Shown here: positions 16,389 to 25,619 of the stretch, piece by piece
Numbering within the stretch: the first letter of the stretch is position 1
Layout: the number at the start of each line of letters is the position of its first letter
NCBI GenBank assembly: GCA_029060725.1
Contig: JAIDTL010000050.1
Location: 1-45,938 of the forward strand
From: Muribaculaceae bacterium
GTDB taxonomy: Bacteria; Bacteroidota; Bacteroidia; Bacteroidales; Muribaculaceae
DNA: 45,938 bases
Direction of reading: 5' to 3'
The notes under the pieces: model-generated
What the model saw: only the letters and a program-made list of their open reading frames with translations
Database searches by the model: none
What the model was told of the DNA's origin: nothing
Program-made: the position numbers and the translations under genes

Positions 16389-18671
16389 ATGCAGAACACG
16401 TCAAAAGTTACTAAAGAGATGGCCCTCGAATATCACGAGGAGGGCAAACCGGGGAAAATTGAAATAGTCCCCACCAAACCATACGCATCACAACATGACC
16501 TTGCGCTTGCTTATTCGCCCGGCGTAGCATATCCATGCCTGGAAATTGAAAAAAATCCGGAAGATGCTTATCGCTATACAGATAAAGGGAATCTCGTAGG
16601 CGTCATCAGCAACGGCACTGCCGTGTTAGGTCTTGGCGATATTGGTGCATTGGCAGGAAAACCGGTAATGGAAGGGAAGGCATTGCTTTTTAAGATATTT
16701 GGAGGCTTAGACGCATTTGATATAGAAATCAACGAGAAAGATCCTGAAAAAATCATTCAGATAGTAAAGGCAATCTCTCCGACATTTGGAGGTATCAACC
16801 TTGAAGATATAAAGGCTCCGGAATGCTTTGAAATTGAGACGCGACTGAAAGCAGAGTGTGACATTCCAATCATGCACGACGACCAGCATGGCACTGCCAT
16901 CATTTCTGCAGCCGGACTTCTCAATGCCCTTAAGATCCAAGAGAAAAAGATTGAGGATATACGTCTTGTAGTGAATGGCGCAGGAGCTGCAGCCATCAGC
17001 TGCACACGCCTCTATGTCCAGTTAGGTGTGAGACGGGAAAATGTAGTGATGTGCGACTCCAAAGGTGTCATCAGAGCCGACAGGGGAAACCTTAATGATC
17101 AGAAAAAAGAGTTTGCCACCACTCGCGATCTTCATACATTGGCGGAGGCTATGGTTGGCGCTGATGTATTCTTAGGTCTTTCTGTAGCAGACGTAGTGAC
17201 ACCGGAAATGGTATTGTCAATGGCAGATAAGCCAATAGTATTTGCGCTTGCGAATCCCAATCCTGAAATAGATTATAATCTTGCCGTCAAGACTCGACCC
17301 GACATCATAGTAGCAACCGGAAGGTCGGATTATCCCAACCAGATTAACAATGTCATCGGATTCCCTTACATCTTCCGTGGCGCACTCGATTGTGGAGCCA
17401 CAGGCATCAACGAGGCAATGAAGATAGCCGCAGTGCATGCCATTGCAGCCCTCGCAGAGCGCCCCGTCCCTGCAGTGGTGGATGAGGCTTACGGGATGAA
17501 CAACATTAAATTTGGCCGCGACTACATCCTTCCCAAAGCACTCGACCCACGTCTGCTTCTTTGTGTAGCACCGGCAGTAGCTAAAGCTGCCGCAGAATCA
17601 GGCATTGCCAAACGTCCTATCAATGATTGGGACGCATATCAGGTGAGACTTCGCACTCTTATGGGCGACGACGGAAAGATGATGCGCCGAATCACAGAGA
17701 TAGCCCGCCAGACACCAAAACGAGTAGTCATTTGCGAGGGTAATATGGACAACATGCTCCGCGCAGCTGTCAGAAGTCACCATGAGGGGGTTTGCAGGCC
17801 TGTCGTGCTCGGAAATGAGGAAATGATAGAGAAGCGAGCAGAACGTCTTGGCTTGTCGCTCAAAGGCGTTGAAATCATCAATCCTCGCCATGACCGGGAA
17901 ATGGCGACCCGCGAACGCTACGCGAGAATTCTTGCAGAGAAAAAGGCCCGCGAAGGATTTTCCTACGACTTGGCGCTTGACAAGATGTTTGAACGCTCTT
18001 ATTTCGGCATGATGATGGTGGAGACCGGAGATGCCGATGCTTGCCTATACTCATCTTTTGCTGCAGGAGAGTCTGCGGCCAGCGATGTAGTATCGATCAT
18101 CGGACTGCAAGACGGCTTCAGTCATTTCGCCACTATGCATATTCTGAACACCCGCAAGGGAACTTACTTTATAGCTGACACGGCAGTGAATCCGGATGCT
18201 GACGAAGCAGCATTAGTGGATATCGCCCGTCTCGCTGACCACACTGTAAGATTCTTTGCAACGGAACCTGAGATTGCGATGCTTTCGTATAGCAATTTCG
18301 GATCATCTAAGCATGAAGAGGCTACGATGGTGTCTAAAGCCGTAGCAGAGCTTCATGAGAAATATCCGGATGTGAACGTAGATGGCGAGATGCAAGTGGA
18401 ATATGCTATTGACACAGAACTTCGCGACCATACATATCCTTTCAATACTCTTAAGGGCAAGAAAGTGAATACTCTCGTATTCCCAAATTTGACTGCTGCC
18501 AACACCACCACACAGATGCTGCTTAGCATGGGGGTAGGTTCAATCATCGGTCCTATCCAGATGGGACTAAAGAAGCCGGTCTACTTCACAAACAGCAATG
18601 CCTCAGAGAGAGAAATCATCGACTTGGTGACAATTGCCGCCATCGATGCCATCACTTTAGAGAAAAAGTAA
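16389..18671 (+). CDS. maeB: NADP-dependent malic enzyme (MaeB type)
   Basis: This 760-aa enzyme converts malate to pyruvate and CO2 with NAD(P)+ reduction. The N-terminal malic-enzyme domain (~1-420) shows [14 protein letters not shown] with the catalytic-region Tyr, [20 protein letters not shown], metal-binding MHDDQHGTA and the dinucleotide-binding [11 protein letters not shown]. The C-terminal half (~425-755) is the phosphotransacetylase-like domain typical of MaeB, thought to be regulatory (acetyl-CoA). Length is normal. The ATG at 16389 lies about 75 nt after the predicted promoter, behind a structured leader. It is probably monocistronic. It links C4 acids with pyruvate and NADPH supply. 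Confidence 0.95.
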   Translation: MQNTSKVTKEMALEYHEEGKPGKIEIVPTKPYASQHDLALAYSPGVAYPCLEIEKNPEDAYRYTDKGNLVGVISNGTAVLGLGDIGALAGKPVMEGKALLFKIFGGLDAFDIEINEKDPEKIIQIVKAISPTFGGINLEDIKAPECFEIETRLKAECDIPIMHDDQHGTAIISAAGLLNALKIQEKKIEDIRLVVNGAGAAAISCTRLYVQLGVRRENVVMCDSKGVIRADRGNLNDQKKEFATTRDLHTLAEAMVGADVFLGLSVADVVTPEMVLSMADKPIVFALANPNPEIDYNLAVKTRPDIIVATGRSDYPNQINNVIGFPYIFRGALDCGATGINEAMKIAAVHAIAALAERPVPAVVDEAYGMNNIKFGRDYILPKALDPRLLLCVAPAVAKAAAESGIAKRPINDWDAYQVRLRTLMGDDGKMMRRITEIARQTPKRVVICEGNMDNMLRAAVRSHHEGVCRPVVLGNEEMIEKRAERLGLSLKGVEIINPRHDREMATRERYARILAEKKAREGFSYDLALDKMFERSYFGMMMVETGDADACLYSSFAAGESAASDVVSIIGLQDGFSHFATMHILNTRKGTYFIADTAVNPDADEAALVDIARLADHTVRFFATEPEIAMLSYSNFGSSKHEEATMVSKAVAELHEKYPDVNVDGEMQVEYAIDTELRDHTYPFNTLKGKKVNTLVFPNLTAANTTTQMLLSMGVGSIIGPIQMGLKKPVYFTNSNASEREIIDLVTIAAIDAITLEKK

Positions 18672-18732
18672 GACATTGACGTTTTTCAAGAGTAATAATA
18701 TTTTATATTAACCTAAAGTAATTTTCTTAGTT

Positions 18733-19113
18733 ATGTATCAGAGACAAGTTACATTCAAGGAGGCAGTAGAGAGAGCACTCAAAGTGAACTACTGCAATTT
18801 CAGTGGCCGTGCTTCGAGATCAGAGTTTTGGTGGTTTCAGCTGTTTGCATTCATTCTCGGAATTGTAGTTGAGATCGTATTTTGTTGGAATCAGAATGTC
18901 ATGAGCATAGCAAGCGCAGTAGTTGGTCTTGCCCTTCTACTTCCAAATCTTGGTCTCGACGTAAGACGTCTGCACGACATCGGCAAGAGCGGATGGTGGA
19001 TTTTCATCTCCCTTGTTCCTATCGTAGGTTGGATTCTGCTTCTTGTATGGTATTGCAAAGACAGCCAGATGGAGACTAACGAGTATGGACCGGTGCCAAA
19101 TATCGTAGACTAA
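18733..19113 (+). CDS. DUF805 membrane protein, 126 aa
   Basis: The N-terminal FKEAVERALKVNYCNFSGRA and RSEFWWFQLF motifs and the later LDVRRLHDIGKSGWW are diagnostic of DUF805. Three or four hydrophobic helices are visible (~38-55, 58-75, 92-112), so it is an inner-membrane protein. The family is widespread and has no established biochemical role. It starts 61 bp after maeB; co-transcription is possible. A strong hairpin at 19173-19213 ends the region. Confidence 0.88.
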   Translation: MYQRQVTFKEAVERALKVNYCNFSGRASRSEFWWFQLFAFILGIVVEIVFCWNQNVMSIASAVVGLALLLPNLGLDVRRLHDIGKSGWWIFISLVPIVGWILLLVWYCKDSQMETNEYGPVPNIVD

Positions 19114-19172
19114 AACTCACCATAGTTAGCCATTCGGCTAAATGCCGCTTAAAAAGACAGACCAAAAGAAAT

Positions 19173-19213
19173 AATAAATCCGATGAAAGGCTTCAGCTTT
19201 CATCGGATTTATT
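19173..19213. terminator. Bidirectional terminator between DUF805 and tRNA-Ser
   Basis: AATAAATCCGATGAAAG pairs perfectly with CTTTCATCGGATTTATT (17 bp) around a 7-nt loop. A/T-rich flanks on both sides let it serve the plus-strand DUF805 gene and the minus-strand tRNA. Confidence 0.85.
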
Positions 19214-19219
19214 AATTTG

Positions 19220-19306
19220 CGGAAAGAGAGGGATTCGAACCCTCGGTACCCGTAAGGGTACAACGGTTTTCGAGACCGTCCCGATCGGCCACTCCGGCAT
19301 CTTTCC
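19220..19306 (-). tRNA. tRNA-Ser (anticodon CGA)
   Basis: The 87-nt minus-strand sequence folds as a class II tRNA. Acceptor arms are GGAAAGA/TCTTTCC, the anticodon loop is CTCGAAA between ACGGT and ACCGT, the long variable arm is around TACCCTTACGGGTA, and the T-loop is GGTTCGAATCC. The discriminator base is G, as for tRNA-Ser. The 3' CCA is not encoded. It decodes UCG. Confidence 0.95.
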
Positions 19307-19316
19307 TTTGGGAGTG

Positions 19317-19347
19317 CAAATTTAGGGATTTTTTTTCAGATGACAAA
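19317..19347 (-). promoter_or_regulatory. Promoter of tRNA-Ser
   Basis: Minus strand: TTTG (19347-19344), 19 bp, TAAATTTG (19324-19317), 10 bp before the tRNA 5' end. Both boxes match the consensus. Confidence 0.8.
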
Positions 19348-19444
19348 ATTATTTAATGACAAATTGGAATTTGATCACTTAGGATGTCTTTCCGTCGGTA
19401 ATATCACGCAAGGTGCGCTGGGATGGTGGGAAAGGGACTATACG

Positions 19445-19468
19445 AAAAAAGGACGCATAATTGCGTCC
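19445..19468 (-). terminator. Terminator of the 158-aa lipoprotein gene
   Basis: GGACGCA and TGCGTCC form a 7-bp stem around 4 nt. On the minus strand it is followed by TTTTTT, 25 bp past the stop codon. Confidence 0.85.
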
Positions 19469-19492
19469 TCCTTAGAAATTCATTTCCTATCC

Positions 19493-19969
19493 TTACTTAG
19501 AGGATTGGGATGAAGTGAAAGTGTATGTCACTTCGCCCGGAGCTTCGGGCATATCCTCAAGAGCCACTGACTGGATAGGAATGCTCAATGAGCAGTATGC
19601 CATCGATTTGTCAGTCTCAAGAAGAGTGGCATCAAGACCGAGGATGTTTTTGCCAGACTCAGGCTCGGGCATCTCTGCCATGTTGATCTCCATCGGTAAG
19701 CTGCTCCAAGTAAGACCCGGAGCCGGGATTCCATTCCAGAAATACTTCACATTTACTATCGCTGACTGCTGATTGCTGTCGACAGACTTTGTGGTAAGAC
19801 CGGTGATGGAGAAAGTCTCATCCTGCACCACATATACTACGCCATCTTTGACTGCAGCATTATCAAACGACATTGTGATATCTACATTAGGGAGATCCTT
19901 TTCATCCGAGCAAGATGAAACCATCATTGCAAATGGGATGACAAGAAGGAGATAAAGTAGTTTTTTCAT
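19493..19969 (-). CDS. Small exported lipoprotein, 158 aa
   Basis: A type II signal peptide (MKKLLYLLLVIPFAMMVSSC) ends in lipobox Cys20 followed by SDEKD, an acidic context typical of Bacteroidetes outer-membrane or surface lipoproteins. The mature part is beta-rich (DGVVYVVQDETFSITGL, EVTYTFTSSQ) and may form one or two Ig-like sandwiches; I recognise no named family. It is monocistronic, with its own terminator. The intergenic stretch 19348-19444 holds nothing I can identify. Confidence 0.8.
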   Translation of the reverse strand: MKKLLYLLLVIPFAMMVSSCSDEKDLPNVDITMSFDNAAVKDGVVYVVQDETFSITGLTTKSVDSNQQSAIVNVKYFWNGIPAPGLTWSSLPMEINMAEMPEPESGKNILGLDATLLETDKSMAYCSLSIPIQSVALEDMPEAPGEVTYTFTSSQSSK

Positions 19970-20045
19970 TTCTTTTTTCCTGTGTGTTTTAAGTTTGACT
20001 TATTGCATTAGTTTTTCAAGAGTAAAACACATTGTGAGCGGGAAA

Positions 20046-20077
20046 GTTGGCTGGGTTGAGTTTTTTTTGTAATTTTG
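20046..20077 (+). promoter_or_regulatory. Candidate dacB promoter
   Basis: GTTG (20046-20049), 20 bp, TAATTTTG (20070-20077). The -7 box is perfect and the -33 has one mismatch. It places the transcript start next to the hairpin at 20087. Confidence 0.6.
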
Positions 20078-20086
20078 CAGTTTTGT

Positions 20087-20106
20087 AAAGCCGCAAGCGG
20101 CTTTTT
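20087..20106 (+). repeat. Family C-type hairpin at the 5' end of the dacB transcript
   Basis: AAAGCCGC-AA-GCGGCTTT is a perfect inverted repeat followed by TT. It carries the same AGCCGCAAGCGGCT core as the repeat island at 43-45.5 kb. If the promoter above is right, it starts within about 5 nt of the mRNA 5' end, where it could protect the transcript or prematurely terminate it. Confidence 0.65.
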
Positions 20107-20151
20107 CGAAGAACAAACCTGACATTTTAAAGCAGGTATAAATTGATATAT

Positions 20152-21369
20152 ATGAAACGGAATATAGTCTTAATATTATTAAGTGTAATGGTGATGTCGG
20201 CTTTTGCTGCATCACCTCTGGAAAGATTTTTAGCTTCTAAAAGTATTTCGTCAGGGTCTACGGCTGTGCTTATACAGGATCTAAAATCGGGTGAAGTATT
20301 GGCAGAGCATAATAGCACGACCCCACTCCTTCCTGCTTCAATAATGAAGACCGTTACAATCGCAGGATTGCTTCGTGAGAAAGGACCGGATGAGAGATTT
20401 CATACAATCGTATATGCTGACGGGCCAATTGAAGGGAATACAATAGATGGAGATTTACTTATAGTAGGAGGTGGCGACCCTACCTTAGGAGCGAATTGCG
20501 AACCACATTCTCCCGACATTGCTGACGAAATAATAGCAGCACTGCGCCATAAAGGAATTACGAAAATCAATGGAGATTTAAGGATTGACACGTCGCTATA
20601 TTCCGGACCGGCATGTCCTCCGAGTTGGATGGCAGGTGATCTCAATGAGTCATACGGAACAGGAAGCCATGCCCTGAATTTCCGAAGGAATGCTTCAGGG
20701 AGTCGGGCTGTCAAGAATCCGGAGTCAGTGTTTCTTTCTTATCTTGGCTCTAAAATGAGGGGAGCAGGAATCGTCATTTCCGGGGGCACTAAAATTGGAG
20801 AAGAGGGATTGTCAGAAATTGAAGAAGGGACTCTTCTGCTCGATCATATCAGCGATAAGTATTCTGAAGTGATGCGGAGCTGTATGATGAGGAGCGACAA
20901 CTTATTTGCAGAGACATTTCTCAGGGCATTTGCTTTGGCACGAGGCAAGAAAGGATCTACGAGTGCCGGAGCAACGGAGATGTACGACTATTGGAAAGCG
21001 GCAGGAATACCGGTAGAAGGGGTTACGCTGATTGACGGAAGCGGCCTATCGCGGTCCAACAGAGTCACGGCACAGTTTATGAATGGTATTATGAAGGCAA
21101 TGAGCGATGACGAAGAGTATGCATCTTTTATGCCTCTTGCCGGTCAGGAGGGTACACTTTCAGCATTTTTGAAAGATACTGAATTGGACGCATACGTAGC
21201 AATGAAGACGGGAAGCATGAAGGGAATCCAGTGCTACGCCGGGTATAAACTTGATGAAGAGTTTGCCCCTACGCATTCCATAGTCATAATTATGAATGAT
21301 ATCGGGGCGCGAGGAGCAGCACGAAAGGCTGCAGAAAATTTGCTGCTGGAAACTTTTTGCAACGATTAA
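20152..21369 (+). CDS. dacB: D-Ala-D-Ala carboxypeptidase/endopeptidase, PBP4 family
   Basis: S13-family penicillin-binding protein that trims or cleaves peptidoglycan peptides in the periplasm. From ATG 20152 (405 aa) it has a signal peptide (MKRNIVLILLSVMVMSAFAA). The three active-site motifs are intact: S63-I-M-K66 in LPASIMKTVT, S248-D-N250 in MRSDNLFAE, and K352-T-G in AMKTGSMKG. DGDLLIVGGGDPTL is also typical. The earlier ATG at 20143 would add three residues and is less likely. The C-terminus reads FCND-stop, with AACGATTAA supplied by a family X array. The convergent AI-2E gene ends only 24 bp away. Confidence 0.93.
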   Translation: MKRNIVLILLSVMVMSAFAASPLERFLASKSISSGSTAVLIQDLKSGEVLAEHNSTTPLLPASIMKTVTIAGLLREKGPDERFHTIVYADGPIEGNTIDGDLLIVGGGDPTLGANCEPHSPDIADEIIAALRHKGITKINGDLRIDTSLYSGPACPPSWMAGDLNESYGTGSHALNFRRNASGSRAVKNPESVFLSYLGSKMRGAGIVISGGTKIGEEGLSEIEEGTLLLDHISDKYSEVMRSCMMRSDNLFAETFLRAFALARGKKGSTSAGATEMYDYWKAAGIPVEGVTLIDGSGLSRSNRVTAQFMNGIMKAMSDDEEYASFMPLAGQEGTLSAFLKDTELDAYVAMKTGSMKGIQCYAGYKLDEEFAPTHSIVIIMNDIGARGAARKAAENLLLETFCND

Positions 21370-21406
21370 CTATCAACGATTAACGATGAACTATCAACGA
21401 TCAACG
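21361..21406 (+). repeat. Family X array bridging dacB and the AI-2E gene ends
   Basis: Units such as AACGATTA, ACTATCA and ACGATGA run from inside the dacB stop to inside the 3' end of the convergent gene (stop at 21394). It occupies the entire 24-bp gap and overlaps both coding ends. Confidence 0.75.
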
Positions 21407-22518
21407 GATTCTGTATTATCTGAATCCGTTGATTCTGTATCGGGGAGGGAGCGTTGCACTATGTATAGGTCATAGTAGGAAAGGAGGAGAGTAGTGAGTG
21501 GCAAGGCGATTATCATGCCGAGGAAGCCGAGAAGAGTGCCCCAGACAGAAAGCGCGAGTAGAATCACTGCCGGATTAAGCCCCATTGCTTTACCCATAAT
21601 TTTTGGAGTAAGTATGAGGTCTTGAATGCATTGGACCACTACATATACCGCCATGCATTCCCAGAATAGAATCCAGAATGTGGGTCCGCCGGATATTGAG
21701 CCAACAAGACAAAGGATAGCGGCTATCGGAAGGGAAATCATCTGTAGATAGGGCACCATATTCAGCATACCAATGAAAAGACCAAAGATCACTGCCATTG
21801 GAAGACCGATGATAAGGAAACCTGCAGCGAAGAGAAGTCCTACGAGAGAGGCGATATAGAATTGTCCACGAAAATAGCGGTTCATGGCATTTTCGATATC
21901 CTTTACTATATGATGCACTTGTTTGCGCTGCCCGTAAGGGATAAGCTGGCGAAGTGAAAGTATAAATCTTTCATAGTCGAGCATAATGAATATTACGTAA
22001 AGCACCACAATCAGCCAACTGACCAAGCCCACGATAAGGCTTAATGAGCTTCCGATAAACGACCAAGTCTGATTCAGACTGTTTTTAATGAGCTCCCACC
22101 ATTGTTCGCGGCTCAGCAGACGTCCTATTTCGTCGAAATCGACGTTTCTACGTATGAAGTCGTGAATTTCCTTAGATATGTATGGAATTTGAATTTGACT
22201 GGATGCATAGTCGCGAATAATTTTAGCCATATCAGAACATTCCTCCACAAGATAAGGGATGAGTATCCAACAAAGGATACCTACAAGAAACACGGCTTCC
22301 AGCAATGTCATCACAACAGGGAAGAAGCGACGTTTGCATCCAAGGATCCGTTTGTTGAATTCTACGGTTGGTTCGAGGATATATGCGATAAGGCATGCCA
22401 CAAAGAATGGCAGCAGCACATCGCTGAGAATGTCGAGAAGGAATAGCGCTATGACGAGGCCACACAGTGAGAAAATTATGCGGACTACGCGGTCGAAAGT
22501 GTAAGGGCGTCTTTGCAT
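21394..22518 (-). CDS. AI-2E (PerM/YdiK) family transporter, 374 aa
   Basis: About eight hydrophobic helices with the family layout: paired N-terminal helices, a soluble helical middle (YASSQIQIPYISKEIHDFIR), then helices with FGLFIGMLNMVPYLQMIS, PKIMGKAMGLNPAVILLAL and LGFLGMIIALPLTTLLL. Family members were proposed to export autoinducer-2 or to act as Na+(Li+)/H+ antiporters, so the substrate is open. The ATG lies 2 bp after the stop of the upstream antiporter gene, consistent with a shared operon and role in ion homeostasis. It is last in the run. Confidence 0.88.
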   Translation of the reverse strand: MQRRPYTFDRVVRIIFSLCGLVIALFLLDILSDVLLPFFVACLIAYILEPTVEFNKRILGCKRRFFPVVMTLLEAVFLVGILCWILIPYLVEECSDMAKIIRDYASSQIQIPYISKEIHDFIRRNVDFDEIGRLLSREQWWELIKNSLNQTWSFIGSSLSLIVGLVSWLIVVLYVIFIMLDYERFILSLRQLIPYGQRKQVHHIVKDIENAMNRYFRGQFYIASLVGLLFAAGFLIIGLPMAVIFGLFIGMLNMVPYLQMISLPIAAILCLVGSISGGPTFWILFWECMAVYVVVQCIQDLILTPKIMGKAMGLNPAVILLALSVWGTLLGFLGMIIALPLTTLLLSYYDLYIVQRSLPDTESTDSDNTESVDR

Positions 22519-22520
22519 GA

Positions 22521-24830
22521 TTATTTCATTTTGTCGAATTGGGCTGGGTCGCCTACGATCCAGAGAAGATCTCCTGCCTTGAGCACAGTAGTCGGACCGG
22601 GATTGATGAATTCGTTGTCATCTCGCTGCACAGATATCACCATACAGAAATAATCATTTCTGAGATCAGTCTCATACAAAGGACGGTCTATGATTGGAGA
22701 TTTATCTGTCAGAAGTATACTCTTCAGCTCAATATCAGTAGGTCTGACAGAATCTTTCTTGTGACTTACATTATCTATGACGTCGTTAAGATGCTTGATC
22801 TGGCTATCTGTCCCTATTATTCCGAGGGTATCGCCCGGGAAGATACGTGTGTCGCCGGTAGGAAGAGGGATGAACTCGTCGCCGCGACGTATACTTGAGA
22901 CACTAACGCCATATTCAGATCTGAGCCCGGAATCCTTCAATTTGTCACCGGCAAAACGACACTGGGGTTTTATATCAAGAAAAGCTTGGTGAAGGTCGCT
23001 GACGAGATTGTTGTTGGCACCGCTCCTTGCATTCTCGCGATTATTGAGATTATTCATAAACTTTTTCTCCATACGCTTGAATCTTTTCATAAGCTTGGAC
23101 GAAGCGAAAACTATAAGCAAGAAGAAGCATATAGTGCCTCCAATCCAGCCTACCCAAGAAGAATAGCAGACCGTTAGGAAGTAGACTACAAAGAGGAGTG
23201 CCAAAATGTATCGGATAATGCTCATAGCTATCAGAGGCACTTCATAAAAAGAAGCCGTCTGATGAAGCTTCATCTTTTGATCAGACTTTATCGTAGTGAA
23301 TGAAAGTGCCGTGAGGAATGGAGACATTATGACAAGAGAAATGGCAGTAGCCACAAGGTGACCCCATTTTGGCATAAAATACTCCATCAATGGGAACAGC
23401 ATCTGCCGGCATGCAAAGATAATGGCTATAAGGATTACGGAATAAAGCACAATTCTCCAGATATAGCGCCCTAAAATCTCGCGCCAGAGCCTGCGTGTCT
23501 CATTCGTATCTACCACTTGAGATGAGTATCTGGTGATGAGAAACTTTAGTCCCTCAGGAAGATGCTTCTCTACAAAATTATATGCCGGGGTAGAAAGCTT
23601 GATGAAATATGGAGTTGTGAAGATAGTTATCACCGACACAGCAACAATGATCGGGTAAAGAGAGGCGTCAAGCACACCGAGCCCCATACCAAGAGAAGCT
23701 ATGATAAAGGAGAACTCACCGATTTGTGTAAGTGAAAATCCACTCTTAATGGCGACCTGCAAAGTCTGTCCGGTGACCAGCATACCGAGAGTGCCGAATA
23801 TTATCATACCTACGATGACCACAGCGGCAAGCAGCAATATCTGCGGATAATATGTGACGATCACCGATGGCTGCACCATCATACCAACCGAAATGAAGAA
23901 AACTGCTCCAAAAAGATCCTTTACAGGAGTTATTACATGCTCCATACGTTCGGCAAATACAGTCCCGGCAAGTATTGAACCCATCACGAATGCACCGAGT
24001 TCAAGAGAGAATCCGCACATCACGGAGAAAGCTGCCATCATAAAGCATAATCCCATCGAAACCACGAGAAGAGTCTCAGAGTTAAGGTAGGAAGATACTT
24101 TGTCGAGGAATGAAGGAAGGAGATATACACCTACGACAAACCATATAATCAGGAAGAAGCAGAGTTTTGCTATGCTGAAGATAAGTTCAGATCCCTGCAC
24201 ATCGCCCATAGCGAAAGACGACAACAGCACGAGCATAAGGACAGCGAACAGGTCTTCAATAATCAAGACGGCAAGCACCATCGAAGCAAACTTCTGTTGC
24301 TTTAGTCCGAGATCCGTGAAGGCCTTGAGGATTATTGTGGTTGACGACATCGAGATCATACCGCCGAGAAAGATGCAGTTTATCGTATTCAGATGAAGGA
24401 AATATCCCACTCCAAAACCGGCCAACGTCATTCCTACAATTATTATCAAAGCCGTAATAATCGCAGAAGACCCGGAATTCATCAGTTTCTTGAATGAAAA
24501 CTCGAGGCCCAACGAGAACATGAGGACAACAATACCCAGGTCTGCCCAAATCTCAATGTTCTCAAGATTTGAGATGGAGGGAAGATAAGTGAAATTAGGG
24601 GATGCAATGAAGCCGGCAAGGATATATCCGAGCACGACGGGCTGCTTAAGCTTCTTAAAAACCAACGTAGATATGGCAGCCAAGACAAGAATCCATGCAA
24701 GGTCGAGAATCAATCCGTTGGTATTGTCTTCCGAGCCGTGCGCCGACTCTTTGCCTGCATCCGGATTAAGCTCCGTGTAGATTGACTGTTGGATATCAGT
24801 GGTAGTCTCCTGAATCATTTGTGGCATCAT
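22521..24830 (-). CDS. Kef-type cation:proton antiporter with two TrkA-C domains, 769 aa
   Basis: A CPA2 exchanger core (~35-430, with VVLGYILAGFIASPNF, MFSLGLEFSFKKL, SMSSTTIILKAF and FTLTQIGEFSF-like FSLTQIGEFSFIIASL) is followed by about four extra membrane helices (~470-610) and two C-terminal TrkA-C/RCK_C-like units (~640-700, GDEFIPLPTGDTRIFPGDTL; ~705-769, NPGPTTVLKAGDLLWIVGDP). No Rossmann TrkA-N domain with GxGxxG is seen, unlike KefB/KefC. It probably exchanges K+ or Na+ for protons, gated by a small ligand at the TrkA-C domains. Its ATG overlaps the mgtC stop by 4 bp. Confidence 0.9.
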   Translation of the reverse strand: MMPQMIQETTTDIQQSIYTELNPDAGKESAHGSEDNTNGLILDLAWILVLAAISTLVFKKLKQPVVLGYILAGFIASPNFTYLPSISNLENIEIWADLGIVVLMFSLGLEFSFKKLMNSGSSAIITALIIIVGMTLAGFGVGYFLHLNTINCIFLGGMISMSSTTIILKAFTDLGLKQQKFASMVLAVLIIEDLFAVLMLVLLSSFAMGDVQGSELIFSIAKLCFFLIIWFVVGVYLLPSFLDKVSSYLNSETLLVVSMGLCFMMAAFSVMCGFSLELGAFVMGSILAGTVFAERMEHVITPVKDLFGAVFFISVGMMVQPSVIVTYYPQILLLAAVVIVGMIIFGTLGMLVTGQTLQVAIKSGFSLTQIGEFSFIIASLGMGLGVLDASLYPIIVAVSVITIFTTPYFIKLSTPAYNFVEKHLPEGLKFLITRYSSQVVDTNETRRLWREILGRYIWRIVLYSVILIAIIFACRQMLFPLMEYFMPKWGHLVATAISLVIMSPFLTALSFTTIKSDQKMKLHQTASFYEVPLIAMSIIRYILALLFVVYFLTVCYSSWVGWIGGTICFFLLIVFASSKLMKRFKRMEKKFMNNLNNRENARSGANNNLVSDLHQAFLDIKPQCRFAGDKLKDSGLRSEYGVSVSSIRRGDEFIPLPTGDTRIFPGDTLGIIGTDSQIKHLNDVIDNVSHKKDSVRPTDIELKSILLTDKSPIIDRPLYETDLRNDYFCMVISVQRDDNEFINPGPTTVLKAGDLLWIVGDPAQFDKMK

Positions 24831-25549
24831 AGGTCTATCTGATTTGAAAGGGTGATTGAAAGGGTATCTTGAGCCTCACCGAGACGGTTGATGGCTTCCA
24901 TCATTTTTTTTGAAGTGCGGACGAGCACCACAAGGTTGACTTCCGTTATGTCTTTTTCAAAATTTTGCTCAATAAAAAAATTGGAAATATGCACTCCCTC
25001 ATCCTTTAAGAGACGCTCGTAGGCATCGATATTCCGGAGGATTCCCTTGCTTCGGATAGAGATCACTTTTGTCTCTTGTCCAATATGGATGATGTGTTCA
25101 AATCGGTTGAACCCGATTATGACAAGGAATATCAAGAGAGTACATATTATTGAAGCCATATACATGCCTACGCCGACTGCCATTCCGATGATCGCCGTGA
25201 TCCATATTCCGGCAGCCGTAGTCAGACCTCTGACTACACCCCGCTGCTGTATCATCGCACCGCCACCAAGGAAACCGATTCCTGTGATTACTTGGGCAGC
25301 AATACGGCCAGGGTCGCCATTCTTTAGCCCCAAGTATTCCTGTGGGACATAGATAGAAAGAAGCATGGCAAGGCAAGCACCCATGGAGATCAGTGCGAAT
25401 GTACGGATACCTGCTATTTGACCTTTATGCTTTCTTTCCGTGCCTACGATGGCTCCCAAAAGGAGAGCCAACATGAGCCGGAATGAGGCGTTGACGAGGT
25501 TGACGTCGATGGAGCATAGCTCTGAGGATATGTATTCGTATATTTGCAT
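24827..25549 (-). CDS. MgtC/SapB family membrane protein, 240 aa
   Basis: Five hydrophobic helices carry the MgtC/SapB signature: LLGAIVGTERKHKGQIAGIR, then GDPGRIAAQVITGIGFLGGG and RGLTTAAGIW. A C-terminal soluble part (~160-240) may be an ACT-like domain. MgtC proteins bear on Mg2+ limitation survival and modulate the F1Fo ATPase in pathogens; the role here is unknown. The stop overlaps the next gene (ATGA), and a 10-bp repeat array precedes the start. Context with two antiporters suggests membrane ion or pH homeostasis. Confidence 0.9.
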   Translation of the reverse strand: MQIYEYISSELCSIDVNLVNASFRLMLALLLGAIVGTERKHKGQIAGIRTFALISMGACLAMLLSIYVPQEYLGLKNGDPGRIAAQVITGIGFLGGGAMIQQRGVVRGLTTAAGIWITAIIGMAVGVGMYMASIICTLLIFLVIIGFNRFEHIIHIGQETKVISIRSKGILRNIDAYERLLKDEGVHISNFFIEQNFEKDITEVNLVVLVRTSKKMMEAINRLGEAQDTLSITLSNQIDL

Positions 25550-25568
25550 ATATTTTTGTTTTTAATGT

Positions 25569-25619
25569 CTTTAAGGTCCTTAAGGGCTCTAAGGGTTCTA
25601 AGGGCTTTAAGGGCTTGTT
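25569..25619. repeat. 10-bp tandem array (CTTTAAGGGT words)
   Basis: Five or so degenerate units of TTAAGGGCTC/TAAGGGTTCT type fill the 70-bp gap between the Na+/H+ antiporter stop and the mgtC start. No promoter box or hairpin is evident. Confidence 0.7.
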
